A stretch of 45,575 nt of DNA. It comes from Clostridia bacterium (GTDB taxonomy: Bacteria > Bacillota > Clostridia > Christensenellales > DTU072). Below the pieces are notes generated by a model. The model was not told where the DNA came from. It did no database searches and saw only the letters and a list, made by a program, of their open reading frames with translations. The stretch covers positions 1 to 45,575 of the forward strand of contig JAFVAC010000044.1 in assembly GCA_017476265.1 (NCBI GenBank), in the 5' to 3' direction. A program made the position numbers and the translations under genes. This document shows, in pieces, positions 24,356-32,225 of this stretch (within the stretch, counting starts at the first letter, position 1; each line of letters begins with the position of its first letter).

Positions 24356-26395
24356 CTACGACAAACTCTTTTTCAAAGTCAAAATATTCTTGCCGTCCAC
24401 ATACGAATAGGTGACTTCGTCCATATTCTTTTTGACCAGATAAATGCCCAGTCCGCCCACTTCCCGCTCGTCGGCGGAGAGCGTCAGATCGGGGTCCGGT
24501 TTTGCCAGCGGGTCATAGTGCATGCCGCCGTCCATGAAGGTCAGGTAGGCGGCGGTCCCCTCTTTTCGGATCGACACGCACACCGGCCCGATCTCGGGGT
24601 GATAGGCGTAGTTTTTGATATTGACGTAGATCTCTTCGGCGCAGAGGCGGAATTGTTTTTGCACCCTATCGGAGGCGCCGACGCCGATCAAAAAGTCTTG
24701 GACAAAGTCGTACACTTTCTGCTCGTTTTCGGCATTTGCCAAGACGGTAAGGCTCTCTTCTTGACCGCCGCCCTTATACTCGAAACAGAGCGTCGTCAAA
24801 TCGTCGAATCGGGGCGCGTCTTTTACAAAGTCTTTTACGCTCGTCTCTATGCTTTCGACGATCTCTTTCGGCGCGGCTCCTCTCCCGGCGAAGAGTCTCG
24901 CCATTACGCGATCCATTCCGAACATCTTTTTGTCCACGTCCATCGCCTCGGGCAGACCGTCGGTGTACAGGAAGAGTTTTTCTCCACGCTTCAGAGAGAA
25001 CTCGTACTCTTTATACCGCACCCCCTCCATCGCTCCGATCACAGGACCGTGCTTACTTTTGACAAATTCCACTTCACCGCCCTCTCTTACGACCAAAGCG
25101 TCGTCGTGTCCGGCATTGGCGAACTTCACCGAGCCGTCTTTCAAGTCGATGACGCCCAGCCACACGGTGACGAACATATCGGCGTTGTTGTTCGCTAAAA
25201 CGCGCTCGTTGACGAAAGTCAAAGTCTCCGCCGGAGTCCTGTTGGTCAAGACGCTCTCTTTGATCAATATCTTAGACACCATCATAAACAGCGCGGCAGG
25301 GACGCCCTTGCCGGAGACGTCCGCCATCACCACAGCCAAATGATCTTCATCGACGAGATAGAAATCGTAAAAGTCCCCTCCGACCTCCTTTGCCGGCGTC
25401 ATCATCCCGAAAAGGTCGAAGTCCGTCCTGTCCGGAAATGCGGGATAGACCGACGGAATGGCGCCCTCCTGAATGACGCTCGCCACTTGGAGTTCGGTCC
25501 CGATGCGCTCCTTTTCGGCGGTCGCCAGAGTCAAATTTTTCATATACTCCAGCGTTTCGGTCTCCATTTTCACCATACTGGTAGACAAAACTTTAATTTC
25601 TCGCAAAGAACGGAAGCGATGCGCTTTCCAGTCGATATCGCCTTTTTTGCTTTCCGAAGCGAAGCGTTTTGCTTCGGCGGAGAGTTCTCCGATGGGGCGG
25701 ACGAGATTGAATCGTAAAAACAAGCCGAAGAGCGCCGCCACCACCGCGATGAGTACCGCCGTCACAATGGCGATCAGATTCAGGTAGCTTTGACGTCCCT
25801 GTCGCAGTTCTTCCATGGGACGCTGGACGCACAGGATCCCTTTTGTCGTCCCGTCGCTGCCGACGAGGGATTTTAGGTAGGTGATATGAGGCAAGGCGAC
25901 TTCCGTCCGAACGTCGCGCACGACAGTCGCCGACAACAGACCGTTTTCGTACATATTTTTATAGATCGCGGCATACTCGTCGTTGGTCGTGGCGACGACT
26001 GTTCCGATCTCCCACGGCGTGTATGAAGTCGTATCGGGGTTGGGCGAATTGAAGACGGACACGAAGTGTTTGTAGTCGGTCGCGTCAGGGACGATGACGT
26101 AGACGATACTGACCCCCTGCGATACACAAAGAGCGTCCAGATAGCCTTTGCTTCGGACATAATCCTCGCTCTGTCCGTCGCTTTCCAGATACGCCTCGAT
26201 CCTATCGACGTCGATGAGCATAGTCGCTGTCTTCGCGGTGGAAAAAGCCGCCGCTTCGTACTGCGCCGTCAAGCTCTCGGTGAACTTTTCATAGCCGATC
26301 CAACTGACCGACAGCCCGAAGACGCTCAAAAAAACGACTACGGACAAAACGACGCGAAATGTGATCCCTGTGAAAAAACTCTTTATTTTCTCCAT
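24356..26395 (-). CDS. Membrane sensor with PP2C/SpoIIE phosphatase and anti-sigma-type ATPase
   Basis: 679 residues. TM1 (about 11-33), an extracytoplasmic sensor (34-205), TM2 (206-228) and a HAMP-like linker starting RFNLVRPIGEL (228-285) lead to a short coiled coil. A PP2C/SpoIIE domain (320-545) has the metal residues: GGDFYD (Asp341), ADVSGKG (Asp359), YTDG (Asp479) and DDLT (531-534). A HATPase_c_2 domain (550-677) follows, with an N-box-like EEIYVNIKNYAY (588-599), DGG (622-624) and GGLGIYLVKK (647-656), as in RsbW/SpoIIAB. The family dephosphorylates STAS proteins; the ATPase domain phosphorylates them or binds them. Having both in one chain, next to a STAS gene, implies a self-contained switch. 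It is the last gene of the operon, six bases after the STAS-kinase. Confidence 0.92.
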   Translation of the reverse strand: MEKIKSFFTGITFRVVLSVVVFLSVFGLSVSWIGYEKFTESLTAQYEAAAFSTAKTATMLIDVDRIEAYLESDGQSEDYVRSKGYLDALCVSQGVSIVYVIVPDATDYKHFVSVFNSPNPDTTSYTPWEIGTVVATTNDEYAAIYKNMYENGLLSATVVRDVRTEVALPHITYLKSLVGSDGTTKGILCVQRPMEELRQGRQSYLNLIAIVTAVLIAVVAALFGLFLRFNLVRPIGELSAEAKRFASESKKGDIDWKAHRFRSLREIKVLSTSMVKMETETLEYMKNLTLATAEKERIGTELQVASVIQEGAIPSVYPAFPDRTDFDLFGMMTPAKEVGGDFYDFYLVDEDHLAVVMADVSGKGVPAALFMMVSKILIKESVLTNRTPAETLTFVNERVLANNNADMFVTVWLGVIDLKDGSVKFANAGHDDALVVREGGEVEFVKSKHGPVIGAMEGVRYKEYEFSLKRGEKLFLYTDGLPEAMDVDKKMFGMDRVMARLFAGRGAAPKEIVESIETSVKDFVKDAPRFDDLTTLCFEYKGGGQEESLTVLANAENEQKVYDFVQDFLIGVGASDRVQKQFRLCAEEIYVNIKNYAYHPEIGPVCVSIRKEGTAAYLTFMDGGMHYDPLAKPDPDLTLSADEREVGGLGIYLVKKNMDEVTYSYVDGKNILTLKKSLS

Positions 26396-26401
26396 ATCGC
26401 T

Positions 26402-27586
26402 CTAAAAATACAGTTTGTCCATCGTCGGGACCAGCTCTTCCAGTCCGGAAACATACGCGGTCAACATCGCGCTCTTTTCCTCTTCGGTGGCTTGCGTCTT
26501 GTTGAGAGTCCGACGCACCAAGCGTGTAAAGCAGAGGACGCGTAGTTTTTTCTCCACCTCTCTGAGCTTTTCCTCGTCGTCGGTCCCGAAGTAAAAGCGC
26601 ATCGTTTCGTCGAAGAAACGTCGCGCTAAAGCCGCTGGGATCCCCAAAAACTTTTCCACGACAGTGGGATCAAGTTCGGAAAAACCGACGTAAGCGAGAT
26701 AGATCGCAGCCAACTCGAACACGGGATGTCCCATCGTCAGCGTATCCATATCGATCAAAAGATTCTCCCCGCCCTGACGCATGATGTTTTTGATATGAAA
26801 GTCTCCGTGCAACATATTGGTTGTATCGGGAATATCCTCGACGAGGCGACGGAGTTTGACAAAAGTCTCCCTCTTCAGGTACGGCTCGGTATGTGAAACC
26901 CAACTGCGCGCCTCGATCTTGACGTCCGGAAGGTCTCCGGGCTTCAACTTGGTGGCGTGTATGATTTTCAGGATATCGACGCCGGCTTTGGCGAGTTCTT
27001 GCACGCGCTCCGGCTGTCTTTGCAAGATCGCGGCAAAGGACAGTGCGTCCAGCATCTCGAAGACAGAACCGTACTTGTCCCCCACTTTAACGACGTCGTA
27101 CGGTATGGCGGTAGGGACTCCCATCACGAACGCTTTTCTGGCGAGGTCTCGCTCTTTTTGTATCTCTTCCAGCGCGTCGGCGTTCCTGTACACCTTTACG
27201 ATCATATCCGCTCCCACTCTGTAGACGACGCCGTTGGCACCCTCCCCAAGTATCTCGCATCCTGTGATATCGACGGTGCGATACGCTTTTTCTATTTCCA
27301 TCATCTCGGTAAAACCGGTCATATCGAATATCTCGTACACGTCGGAACGGACGTTTGTGACGACCGTGTTTTTGTGCGCTTTCTTGACGCGGAGAACAAC
27401 GCGGAGCCCCGCGCTGGAGACGTAGGCAAGATCTTCGGCGTCAAGGACGAGACGATCGGCGTCATCAAGACCTTCCATCGCGGAAAAGATCTCCCTTTCC
27501 ACTGAGGAGGCGTTGCTTGACTCTATCCGTCCGGCTATACGAAGAATGACGCAACCGGGTTCGCTCTTTTTCTCTAAGGCAAACAT
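26402..27586 (-). CDS. STAS domain fused to an APH-type kinase
   Basis: 394 residues. Residues 1-105 are a STAS (anti-anti-sigma) domain: LVLDAEDLAYVSSAGLRVVL has the conserved Ser58/Ser59 where SpoIIAA/RsbV proteins are phosphorylated. Residues 108-394 are an aminoglycoside/choline-kinase-like domain: a nucleotide loop LGEGANGVVYRV (113-124), Lys131 in IVKVY, the catalytic HGDFHIKN (260-267) and the metal-binding LIDMDTLTMG (277-286). The kinase motifs are complete, so activity is likely. Its substrate could be a small molecule, a protein or the STAS domain itself. AGGAG stands before ATG 27586. The gene lies nine bases after the HD gene and six before the phosphatase gene. The fusion is unusual next to stand-alone RsbV-type proteins. 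Confidence 0.9.
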   Translation of the reverse strand: MFALEKKSEPGCVILRIAGRIESSNASSVEREIFSAMEGLDDADRLVLDAEDLAYVSSAGLRVVLRVKKAHKNTVVTNVRSDVYEIFDMTGFTEMMEIEKAYRTVDITGCEILGEGANGVVYRVGADMIVKVYRNADALEEIQKERDLARKAFVMGVPTAIPYDVVKVGDKYGSVFEMLDALSFAAILQRQPERVQELAKAGVDILKIIHATKLKPGDLPDVKIEARSWVSHTEPYLKRETFVKLRRLVEDIPDTTNMLHGDFHIKNIMRQGGENLLIDMDTLTMGHPVFELAAIYLAYVGFSELDPTVVEKFLGIPAALARRFFDETMRFYFGTDDEEKLREVEKKLRVLCFTRLVRRTLNKTQATEEEKSAMLTAYVSGLEELVPTMDKLYF

Positions 27587-27595
27587 ATTTTACTC

Positions 27596-28162
27596 CTATT
27601 CGTAACGGTCAAAAATATCGTGGAAGATCGAAGAAAGTTCTTTGTACGCAGGGTACTCCGCCAAGACGCCCAAATAGGACAACACGGCGTCATAGTACCA
27701 CTTGTGCATCAGAGGATCGTGGACGTTAAAGTGCAAAAAAGCGTCTTTCCCCTCTCGATCGTGGGTGCGCTTGAGACTCCTCAGATTGCTGAGTTTGTCC
27801 CCGAGCCAGAGCATTTTTTCCTCCATCCTACCCTCTTTGAGATAGTTCAGCGTCTCTTCCTTGCGGACTTTCCAGGTATCTCCTTTGGGGAGACCATCGC
27901 GCTTATTTTCCGTTTCGGCGAGGACAAGAGAGAGCACTCGATCGCCGAAAGCCGCTCTGATCTGCTCCTCCGTCGTATCGGTGTCCTCCAATACGTCGTG
28001 CAGGACCGCCGCGGCAAGGACTTCCGGGTCATGCGTCATCGTAGCGACGATCGAAGCGTCCTCCAAAGGATGCACGATGTAGGGCGCGCCGTCTTTCCTG
28101 ACCGTGCCCGAATGCGCTTCCGTCGCAAAAACGATCGCTCTGTCCAAAACACTGTTATCCAT
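27596..28162 (-). CDS. HD-domain hydrolase, (p)ppGpp hydrolase (Mesh1/SpoT) type
   Basis: 188 residues from ATG 28162, chosen for GGAGGAG just upstream. The metal ligands of the RelA/SpoT HD domain are in place: His31 in YIVHPLED, His55-Asp56 in VLHDVLEDT, and Asp122 in LGDKLSNLR. No synthetase or TGS domain follows, so it is a single-domain hydrolase like Mesh1, which removes the 3'-pyrophosphate of (p)ppGpp and related nucleotides. Related small HD proteins may use other phosphorylated nucleotides. It is the first gene of the operon with the STAS-kinase and the PP2C sensor, which suggests that a nucleotide signal feeds into that switch (inference). Confidence 0.88.
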   Translation of the reverse strand: MDNSVLDRAIVFATEAHSGTVRKDGAPYIVHPLEDASIVATMTHDPEVLAAAVLHDVLEDTDTTEEQIRAAFGDRVLSLVLAETENKRDGLPKGDTWKVRKEETLNYLKEGRMEEKMLWLGDKLSNLRSLKRTHDREGKDAFLHFNVHDPLMHKWYYDAVLSYLGVLAEYPAYKELSSIFHDIFDRYE

Positions 28163-28200
28163 ATCTCCTCCAAACGATTCCCGTAACTCAAAAAACAAGC

Positions 28201-28238
28201 AAAAATGTTCTTCCCCCTACAAGGACAAAAACATTTTT
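28201..28238 (-). promoter_or_regulatory. Long hairpin in the leader of the HD/STAS/PP2C operon
   Basis: Arms AAAAATGTT / AACATTTTT extend inward (TTT/GAAG side with GU pairs, then GTCC/GGGG with one mismatch) to a ~16-bp stem and a loop of about six bases. It lies between the promoter and the ATG at 28162, and the 3' arm ends in a U-rich stretch, so it could act as an attenuator. Confidence 0.55.
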
Positions 28239-28254
28239 CATCGTCTTTACTGTA

Positions 28255-28283
28255 ATGATACCATAAAAACACTATCCGTCCAA
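28255..28283 (-). promoter_or_regulatory. Promoter of the HD/STAS/PP2C operon
   Basis: TTGGAC (28283-28278), 17 bp, TATCAT (28260-28255) with an extended TGG in front of the -10. Confidence 0.75.
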
Positions 28284-28314
28284 ACAAATGAACGGCATTT
28301 GTCTTGCATCGCAC

Positions 28315-28345
28315 GCCGTGCATATGGATAAAAATCGTCATCCTG
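28315..28345 (+). repeat. Dispersed repeat, copy 1
   Basis: GCCGTGC, then GGATAAAAATCGTCATCCTG. Nearly identical to 28519-28548. Confidence 0.75.
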
Positions 28346-28374
28346 CAATTTGCCCAAAGGGCAAACTAACGAGG
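28346..28374 (+). repeat. Hairpin plus CTAACGAGG intergenic repeat, copy 2
   Basis: TTTGCCC-AAA-GGGCAAA (28349-28365) directly followed by CTAACGAGG. Compare 9271-9298. Confidence 0.6.
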
Positions 28375-28518
28375 GAAAACAAAAACCCAAAACCGTATTG
28401 ACTTATACGCATAGACCAAACCCGAATATATAATCGGTAAATACGAGTGGCGTAGCCGAAGAATCTCCGGGGATACTTCGACTTCGTGCTACGCACTTCG
28501 CTCAGTATGACGGCATTC

Positions 28519-28548
28519 GCCGTGCGCAAGGATAAAAACGTCATCCTG
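28519..28548 (+). repeat. Dispersed repeat, copy 2
   Basis: GCCGTGC, then GGATAAAAACGTCATCCTG, about 200 bp after copy 1. Confidence 0.75.
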
Positions 28549-28695
28549 ACCAAGCGAGTGCAACAAGCGCGTGGAAGGATCCCGGGGATGGTTCGACTAC
28601 GCTCACCATGACGGTTGTGTCCCGACCGTTCTTTCGATTCCTTTCTTTGCGCCAAGAAAGGAACATACTATTTTGATATATAAATTCGTGAAAAT

Positions 28696-30057
28696 TTATG
28701 CGCCCAAGGCGCCCATGATCGATATCGCTATGTTGCAATAGACCATCAAGGACAGCGCGTCCACAATGGTGCTAATAAACGGACTCGCCACGACGGCGGG
28801 ATCCAACTTCAGTTTTTTTGCAAGCAAAGGCAAGATACAGCCGACGGTCTTGGCGATCGCCACCGTCACCACCATAGTGACGCAGATGATCGCGGCGATC
28901 CAGTAGCCGTTCTCCACCCGGAAGAGTTGATCCACAGCCATGAGTTTGGCAAAGCACGCTACGGCGAGTGTGACGCCGACAAGGAGTGACACCCGGATCT
29001 CCTTCCAGACGACTTTGAACAGATCAGAGAAGTGTATCTCGTCCAGTGCTATCCCACGAATGACGGTAGCCGAAGCCTGCGTACCCGCATTACCGCCCGT
29101 CCCGGTCAGCATGGGAATGCAAGCGGTCAGTGTGATGGAGATGGCGAGGGCGCTCTCGTAATGTGTGATGATAATACCTGTCGCCGTCGCGCTGAGCATC
29201 AAAATAAGCAGCCAGGGCGCTCGATTGAGCCACAGTCGCCAGACGCTGGTCTTCAGATACGGCTTGTCGTTGGGGATGACGGCGTTGATCTTACTGATGT
29301 CTTCGGTCGCCTCTTCGGTGATGACGTCCATCGCGTCGTCTACGGTGATGATGCCGACGAGTCTCGTCTCCTTGTCTACGACCGGCATCGCCAAAAAGTT
29401 ATATTTGTTGAATTGGTTCGCCACCTCTTCCTTGTCGGTGTCGGTGGAGATGGAGATGATGTTGGTCTCCATAATGTCGGAGATCTTGGTCTCGTACTCG
29501 TTTAGGAGCAGCGTCTTGACCGAGACCATGCCGAGAAGAAATCTACTTTCGTCGGTGACGTAGCAGGTGTAAATCGTCTCCTTGTCCACGCCGGTCGCGC
29601 GGATGCGGGCGAAAGCGTCCTGCACCGTCATATCCTGTCGCAGGGAGACGTACTCGATCGTCATCAGACTCCCGGCACTGTCTTCCGGGTACTTTAAGAT
29701 TTCGTTAATAGCGGTTCTGGTAGCCGGATCGGACTGGTTCAGGATACGATTGACGACGTTTGCCGGCATCTCTTCGATCAGATCGACCGTGTCGTCCAAA
29801 AACAGCTCGTCGATGATGACCTTCAGTTCTCGATCGGAGAACGAAGCGATCAGAAGCTCCTGCAAGTCGGGATCCATTTCGACGAAGGTCTCCGACGCGA
29901 GATCCTTCGGCAATAGCCGAAAGACGATGGGGAGGTCCTTTTCGTCCACCTTGGTCAAGAACTGCGCTATGTCGGCGGGGTTCATCGCGTCAAGTATGGG
30001 CTTGAGCTCTCTGACGTTTTTTTGTTCCAATAAGGAAAAGAGTATTTCTTCATCCAT
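28696..30057 (-). CDS. mgtE: MgtE magnesium transporter
   Basis: 453 residues in the full MgtE order. The N-terminal helical domain (about 1-130) includes PADIAQFLTKV. A pair of CBS domains (about 135-260) carries YVTDESRFLLGMVSVKTLLL and LVGIITVDDAMDVI. Five membrane helices (about 285-453) contain LTACIPMLTGTGGNAGTQAS, the pore and dimer signature. MgtE is a dimeric Mg2+ channel gated by Mg2+ binding between the cytosolic domains. GGAGGG is upstream of ATG 30057 and a consensus promoter lies close by. The leader is too short for an M-box riboswitch, so control is probably at the protein level. No terminator hairpin is clear downstream, where the repeats begin. Confidence 0.97.
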   Translation of the reverse strand: MDEEILFSLLEQKNVRELKPILDAMNPADIAQFLTKVDEKDLPIVFRLLPKDLASETFVEMDPDLQELLIASFSDRELKVIIDELFLDDTVDLIEEMPANVVNRILNQSDPATRTAINEILKYPEDSAGSLMTIEYVSLRQDMTVQDAFARIRATGVDKETIYTCYVTDESRFLLGMVSVKTLLLNEYETKISDIMETNIISISTDTDKEEVANQFNKYNFLAMPVVDKETRLVGIITVDDAMDVITEEATEDISKINAVIPNDKPYLKTSVWRLWLNRAPWLLILMLSATATGIIITHYESALAISITLTACIPMLTGTGGNAGTQASATVIRGIALDEIHFSDLFKVVWKEIRVSLLVGVTLAVACFAKLMAVDQLFRVENGYWIAAIICVTMVVTVAIAKTVGCILPLLAKKLKLDPAVVASPFISTIVDALSLMVYCNIAISIMGALGA

Positions 30058-30103
30058 GGACGTCTTCCCTCCGTTCTGTTTGGCGTAACAACGCGACTAC
30101 TAT

Positions 30104-30133
30104 ATTATATGACAATTCACGGTCCATCGTCAA
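30104..30133 (-). promoter_or_regulatory. Sigma-A promoter of mgtE
   Basis: TTGACG (30133-30128), 18 bp, TATAAT (30109-30104). Confidence 0.82.
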
Positions 30134-30149
30134 GCCTTGCCGCCGACGG

Positions 30150-30176
30150 AAAAAAAGAAACGCGCCCTCGGCGCGT
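30150..30176 (-). terminator. Terminator after the DUF4364 gene
   Basis: ACGCGCC-GAG-GGCGCGT stem followed on the minus strand by TTCTTTTTTT. Confidence 0.92.
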
Positions 30177-30185
30177 CCGAATAAA

Positions 30186-30716
30186 TCAGTCGATCAAGAG
30201 ATCGGTATACAGTTTGTAAAACTCCGTCGCCTTGTTCTGCCATTTGTTGCGGATGTCGATGGCTTTGGCGAGGGTGGGGACGGTGAAAGTGATCTCGAAT
30301 ACGGGGGCGTCCACGTTGAGGACCGAGCAGTTGACCGCGAAGGTGCCGTCGGGACGGCGGGAATAGTTGCAGGCGAGCTCCTGCTTCTTTCTGTACGTCA
30401 ACTTGTTGGTACGGATATAGGTGGTGACTTCGTCCCGGACGGACTTGTAGATATCCTTATAGAAATGGCTCAGGCACACCTTGCCGTCCTCGGACAGGCT
30501 CAAAAGGTAGTCTCGCGCCGGGCTCTCCTCGTAGACGCGCTTGATGAATCCGGCGCCGGCGAGTTCGTTGACGTATTGAGAAAAGCAAAGATACGGGATC
30601 CAGTCGTTGTCCAAAGAGCACATCTGCAAAAGGATGTCCTCGTTGATGGGCATCTCCAACTTCTCCAATATAAACAAAATCAGTAGTTTGCTCTTTACGT
30701 CTTCGTCGTTAATCAT
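30186..30716 (-). CDS. DUF4364 family protein
   Basis: 176 residues. The N-terminal half resembles a winged helix (LLILFILEKLEMPINEDILLQ, then a recognition-like FSQYVNELAGAGFI), and the C-terminal half holds the family's conserved RDEVTTYIRTNKLTYRK and a beta-rich tail. DUF4364 is conserved in Clostridia and taken to be a transcriptional regulator, but no target is known. The RBS is weak. The gene is monocistronic with an extended -10 promoter upstream and a strong terminator downstream. Confidence 0.9.
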   Translation of the reverse strand: MINDEDVKSKLLILFILEKLEMPINEDILLQMCSLDNDWIPYLCFSQYVNELAGAGFIKRVYEESPARDYLLSLSEDGKVCLSHFYKDIYKSVRDEVTTYIRTNKLTYRKKQELACNYSRRPDGTFAVNCSVLNVDAPVFEITFTVPTLAKAIDIRNKWQNKATEFYKLYTDLLID

Positions 30717-30789
30717 CCGAAAAAACCAATCCTCTGCGACGGTATGACCGCCCTTCCCCCTTGTGACCGCTCAAAGTGCGTGTAGCGCA

Positions 30790-30819
30790 ATTATACCACT
30801 CCGCGCAGCAAAAAGTAAA
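30790..30819 (-). promoter_or_regulatory. Promoter of the DUF4364 gene
   Basis: TTTACT (30819-30814), 18 bp, TATAAT (30795-30790) with extended TGG. Confidence 0.8.
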
Positions 30820-30895
30820 CGTAAATTTGAAAAACGGAAGAAAAATAATTTTTTTCGCCACTACATATAGTGTTTGTTGCGATCGGCAAAACACA

Positions 30896-30913
30896 AAAGG
30901 CTCTTCAGCCTTT
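30896..30913 (-). terminator. Terminator overlapping the antiporter stop codon
   Basis: AAAGGCT-GAAG-AGCCTTT followed by TGTGTTTT on the minus strand. The TGA stop of the antiporter lies at the stem-loop junction. Confidence 0.75.
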
Positions 30914-32158
30914 GTCCAAGGGCGACGAATCGACGTTCGGGAGGAGGTCCTCCTTCGGGTCGCCGAGCGTGTGAGGCGGGCGACTGACGTCGGACTTGCG
31001 GTAGATGAACTTCAAAAGCACCGGCGCAAGAAAACTGGAGACGATGACGAGCAAAACGCCCATCGCAAGGTAGTCCGGCTCGATGAGACCGGCGGCGATG
31101 CCTTTTTGCAAGACGATGAGGCAGACCTCCCCGCGAGCGATCATACCGACGCCGACGACGAGACTCTCTCCCCAGCCATAGCGCAAGACCTTGGCGGCGG
31201 AGAAACAGCCGAGCGCTTTTGTCAAGATCGCAACCGAGACGAAAGCGAGCATAAACCAGACGGTGTTGGCGTTAAACCCGGCAAAACTTGCGTTGATGCC
31301 GATGCCGGCAAAGAACACGGGCGCGAAGAACATATACGCGTTGATCTCCACCTTGCGGTCGATGTACTCCGTCTCCTTGAGTCCCGACATCATGATCCCG
31401 GCAAGATACGCTCCCGTGATATCCGCCACGCCGAAGAACCTTTCGGCGCAATAGGCGTACAAAAAACAAACGACCAATCCCAAAATAGGCAAACGCCGGG
31501 TGTGGGGGAACTTTTTGTTGAGCCACTTGAAAAGGAAGTGAATCCCGATCCCGACCGCGACCGCCGCGGCAAAGAATCCCACCGTCTTTAATATCGCCTC
31601 CAACGGCTTGACGTCGGGGTTTTTGAACCCGATGACCACGGACAAGAGGACGATGCCGATCACGTCGTCGATGATGGCGGCGGACAAAATGACCGTGCCC
31701 GCACGGGACTTGAGTTTTCCCAATTCGCGCAAGGTCTCGACCGTGATGGAGACGCTGGTCGCCGTCATGACCACGCCGACGAAGACGTAGCGAAGGATCT
31801 GCTCGGTATCGACGCCGGAAAAACCGCCGTGAAAAGCCGCCGCCAGCAAAAAGCCGAACACCAGGGGCAAAGCAACCCCTGCCGCCGCGACGAGAAGGGC
31901 AGCAAGACCGCACTTTTTCAAGTCCTCCACGTTGGTCTCCAGCCCCGCCGAAAACATGATTAAAATAACGCCGAGTTCGGCTATTATCTTTAACGTCTCG
32001 GAGGGGTGGACCCACCCGAGGACGCAAGGACCGAGTAGAAGACCCGCTATCAAAAAGCCAACCACTTGCGGCAGTCCGATTTTTTTGACCACGATACCGA
32101 ACAGTTTGGTAAAAAGCAGTATCAGTGCCAGCTCCAACAAGATCGTATAGTCGCCCAT
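30905..32158 (-). CDS. CPA2-family monovalent cation:proton antiporter
   Basis: 417 residues, about 12 membrane helices. GLPQVVGFLIAGLLLGP near the N-terminus and AELGVILIMFSAGLET are typical of the KefB/NapA (CPA2) group. TSVSIT (134-139) and the ion-binding Asp164-Asp165 in IIDDVIGIVLL form the crossed-helix transport core; a DD pair suggests electrogenic Na+/H+ exchange in this superfamily. The C-terminus is a short polar tail (about 30 residues) with no TrkA-N or USP domain. The gene lies 67 bases after the dUTPase-like gene on the same strand with a hairpin between, so it may be partly co-transcribed. Confidence 0.92.
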   Translation of the reverse strand: MGDYTILLELALILLFTKLFGIVVKKIGLPQVVGFLIAGLLLGPCVLGWVHPSETLKIIAELGVILIMFSAGLETNVEDLKKCGLAALLVAAAGVALPLVFGFLLAAAFHGGFSGVDTEQILRYVFVGVVMTATSVSITVETLRELGKLKSRAGTVILSAAIIDDVIGIVLLSVVIGFKNPDVKPLEAILKTVGFFAAAVAVGIGIHFLFKWLNKKFPHTRRLPILGLVVCFLYAYCAERFFGVADITGAYLAGIMMSGLKETEYIDRKVEINAYMFFAPVFFAGIGINASFAGFNANTVWFMLAFVSVAILTKALGCFSAAKVLRYGWGESLVVGVGMIARGEVCLIVLQKGIAAGLIEPDYLAMGVLLVIVSSFLAPVLLKFIYRKSDVSRPPHTLGDPKEDLLPNVDSSPLDKG

Positions 32159-32188
32159 TTCTTATTCGCCTCTTTTTTCACATACTAA

Positions 32189-32212
32189 GGGCGACCGCAT
32201 TTTCCGTCGCCC
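32189..32212 (-). other. Intercistronic hairpin
   Basis: GGGCGAC ... GTCGCCC, 7 bp with a 10-base loop, between the dUTPase-like and antiporter genes. There is no U-run, so it may be a processing or stability element. Confidence 0.5.
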
Positions 32213-32225
32213 GCGCTATCGCTTA

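Larger units (their letters stand above)
28284..28695. other. ~410-bp intergenic region made of small repeats
   Basis: No gene is credible here. It contains two copies of a ~30-bp repeat, one copy of the hairpin-CTAACGAGG element, and two stretches with the TTCGACT...CGCTCA.NATGACGG pattern typical of dispersed intergenic repeats (near 28478-28513 and 28579-28614). Confidence 0.7.

Noticed and set aside
28338-28655. 105-codon minus frame downstream of mgtE
   Set aside because: It consists of dispersed repeat sequence, has no RBS and no recognisable domain.
28696-30133. M-box riboswitch ahead of mgtE
   Set aside because: The leader between promoter and start is too short (about 40 bases).
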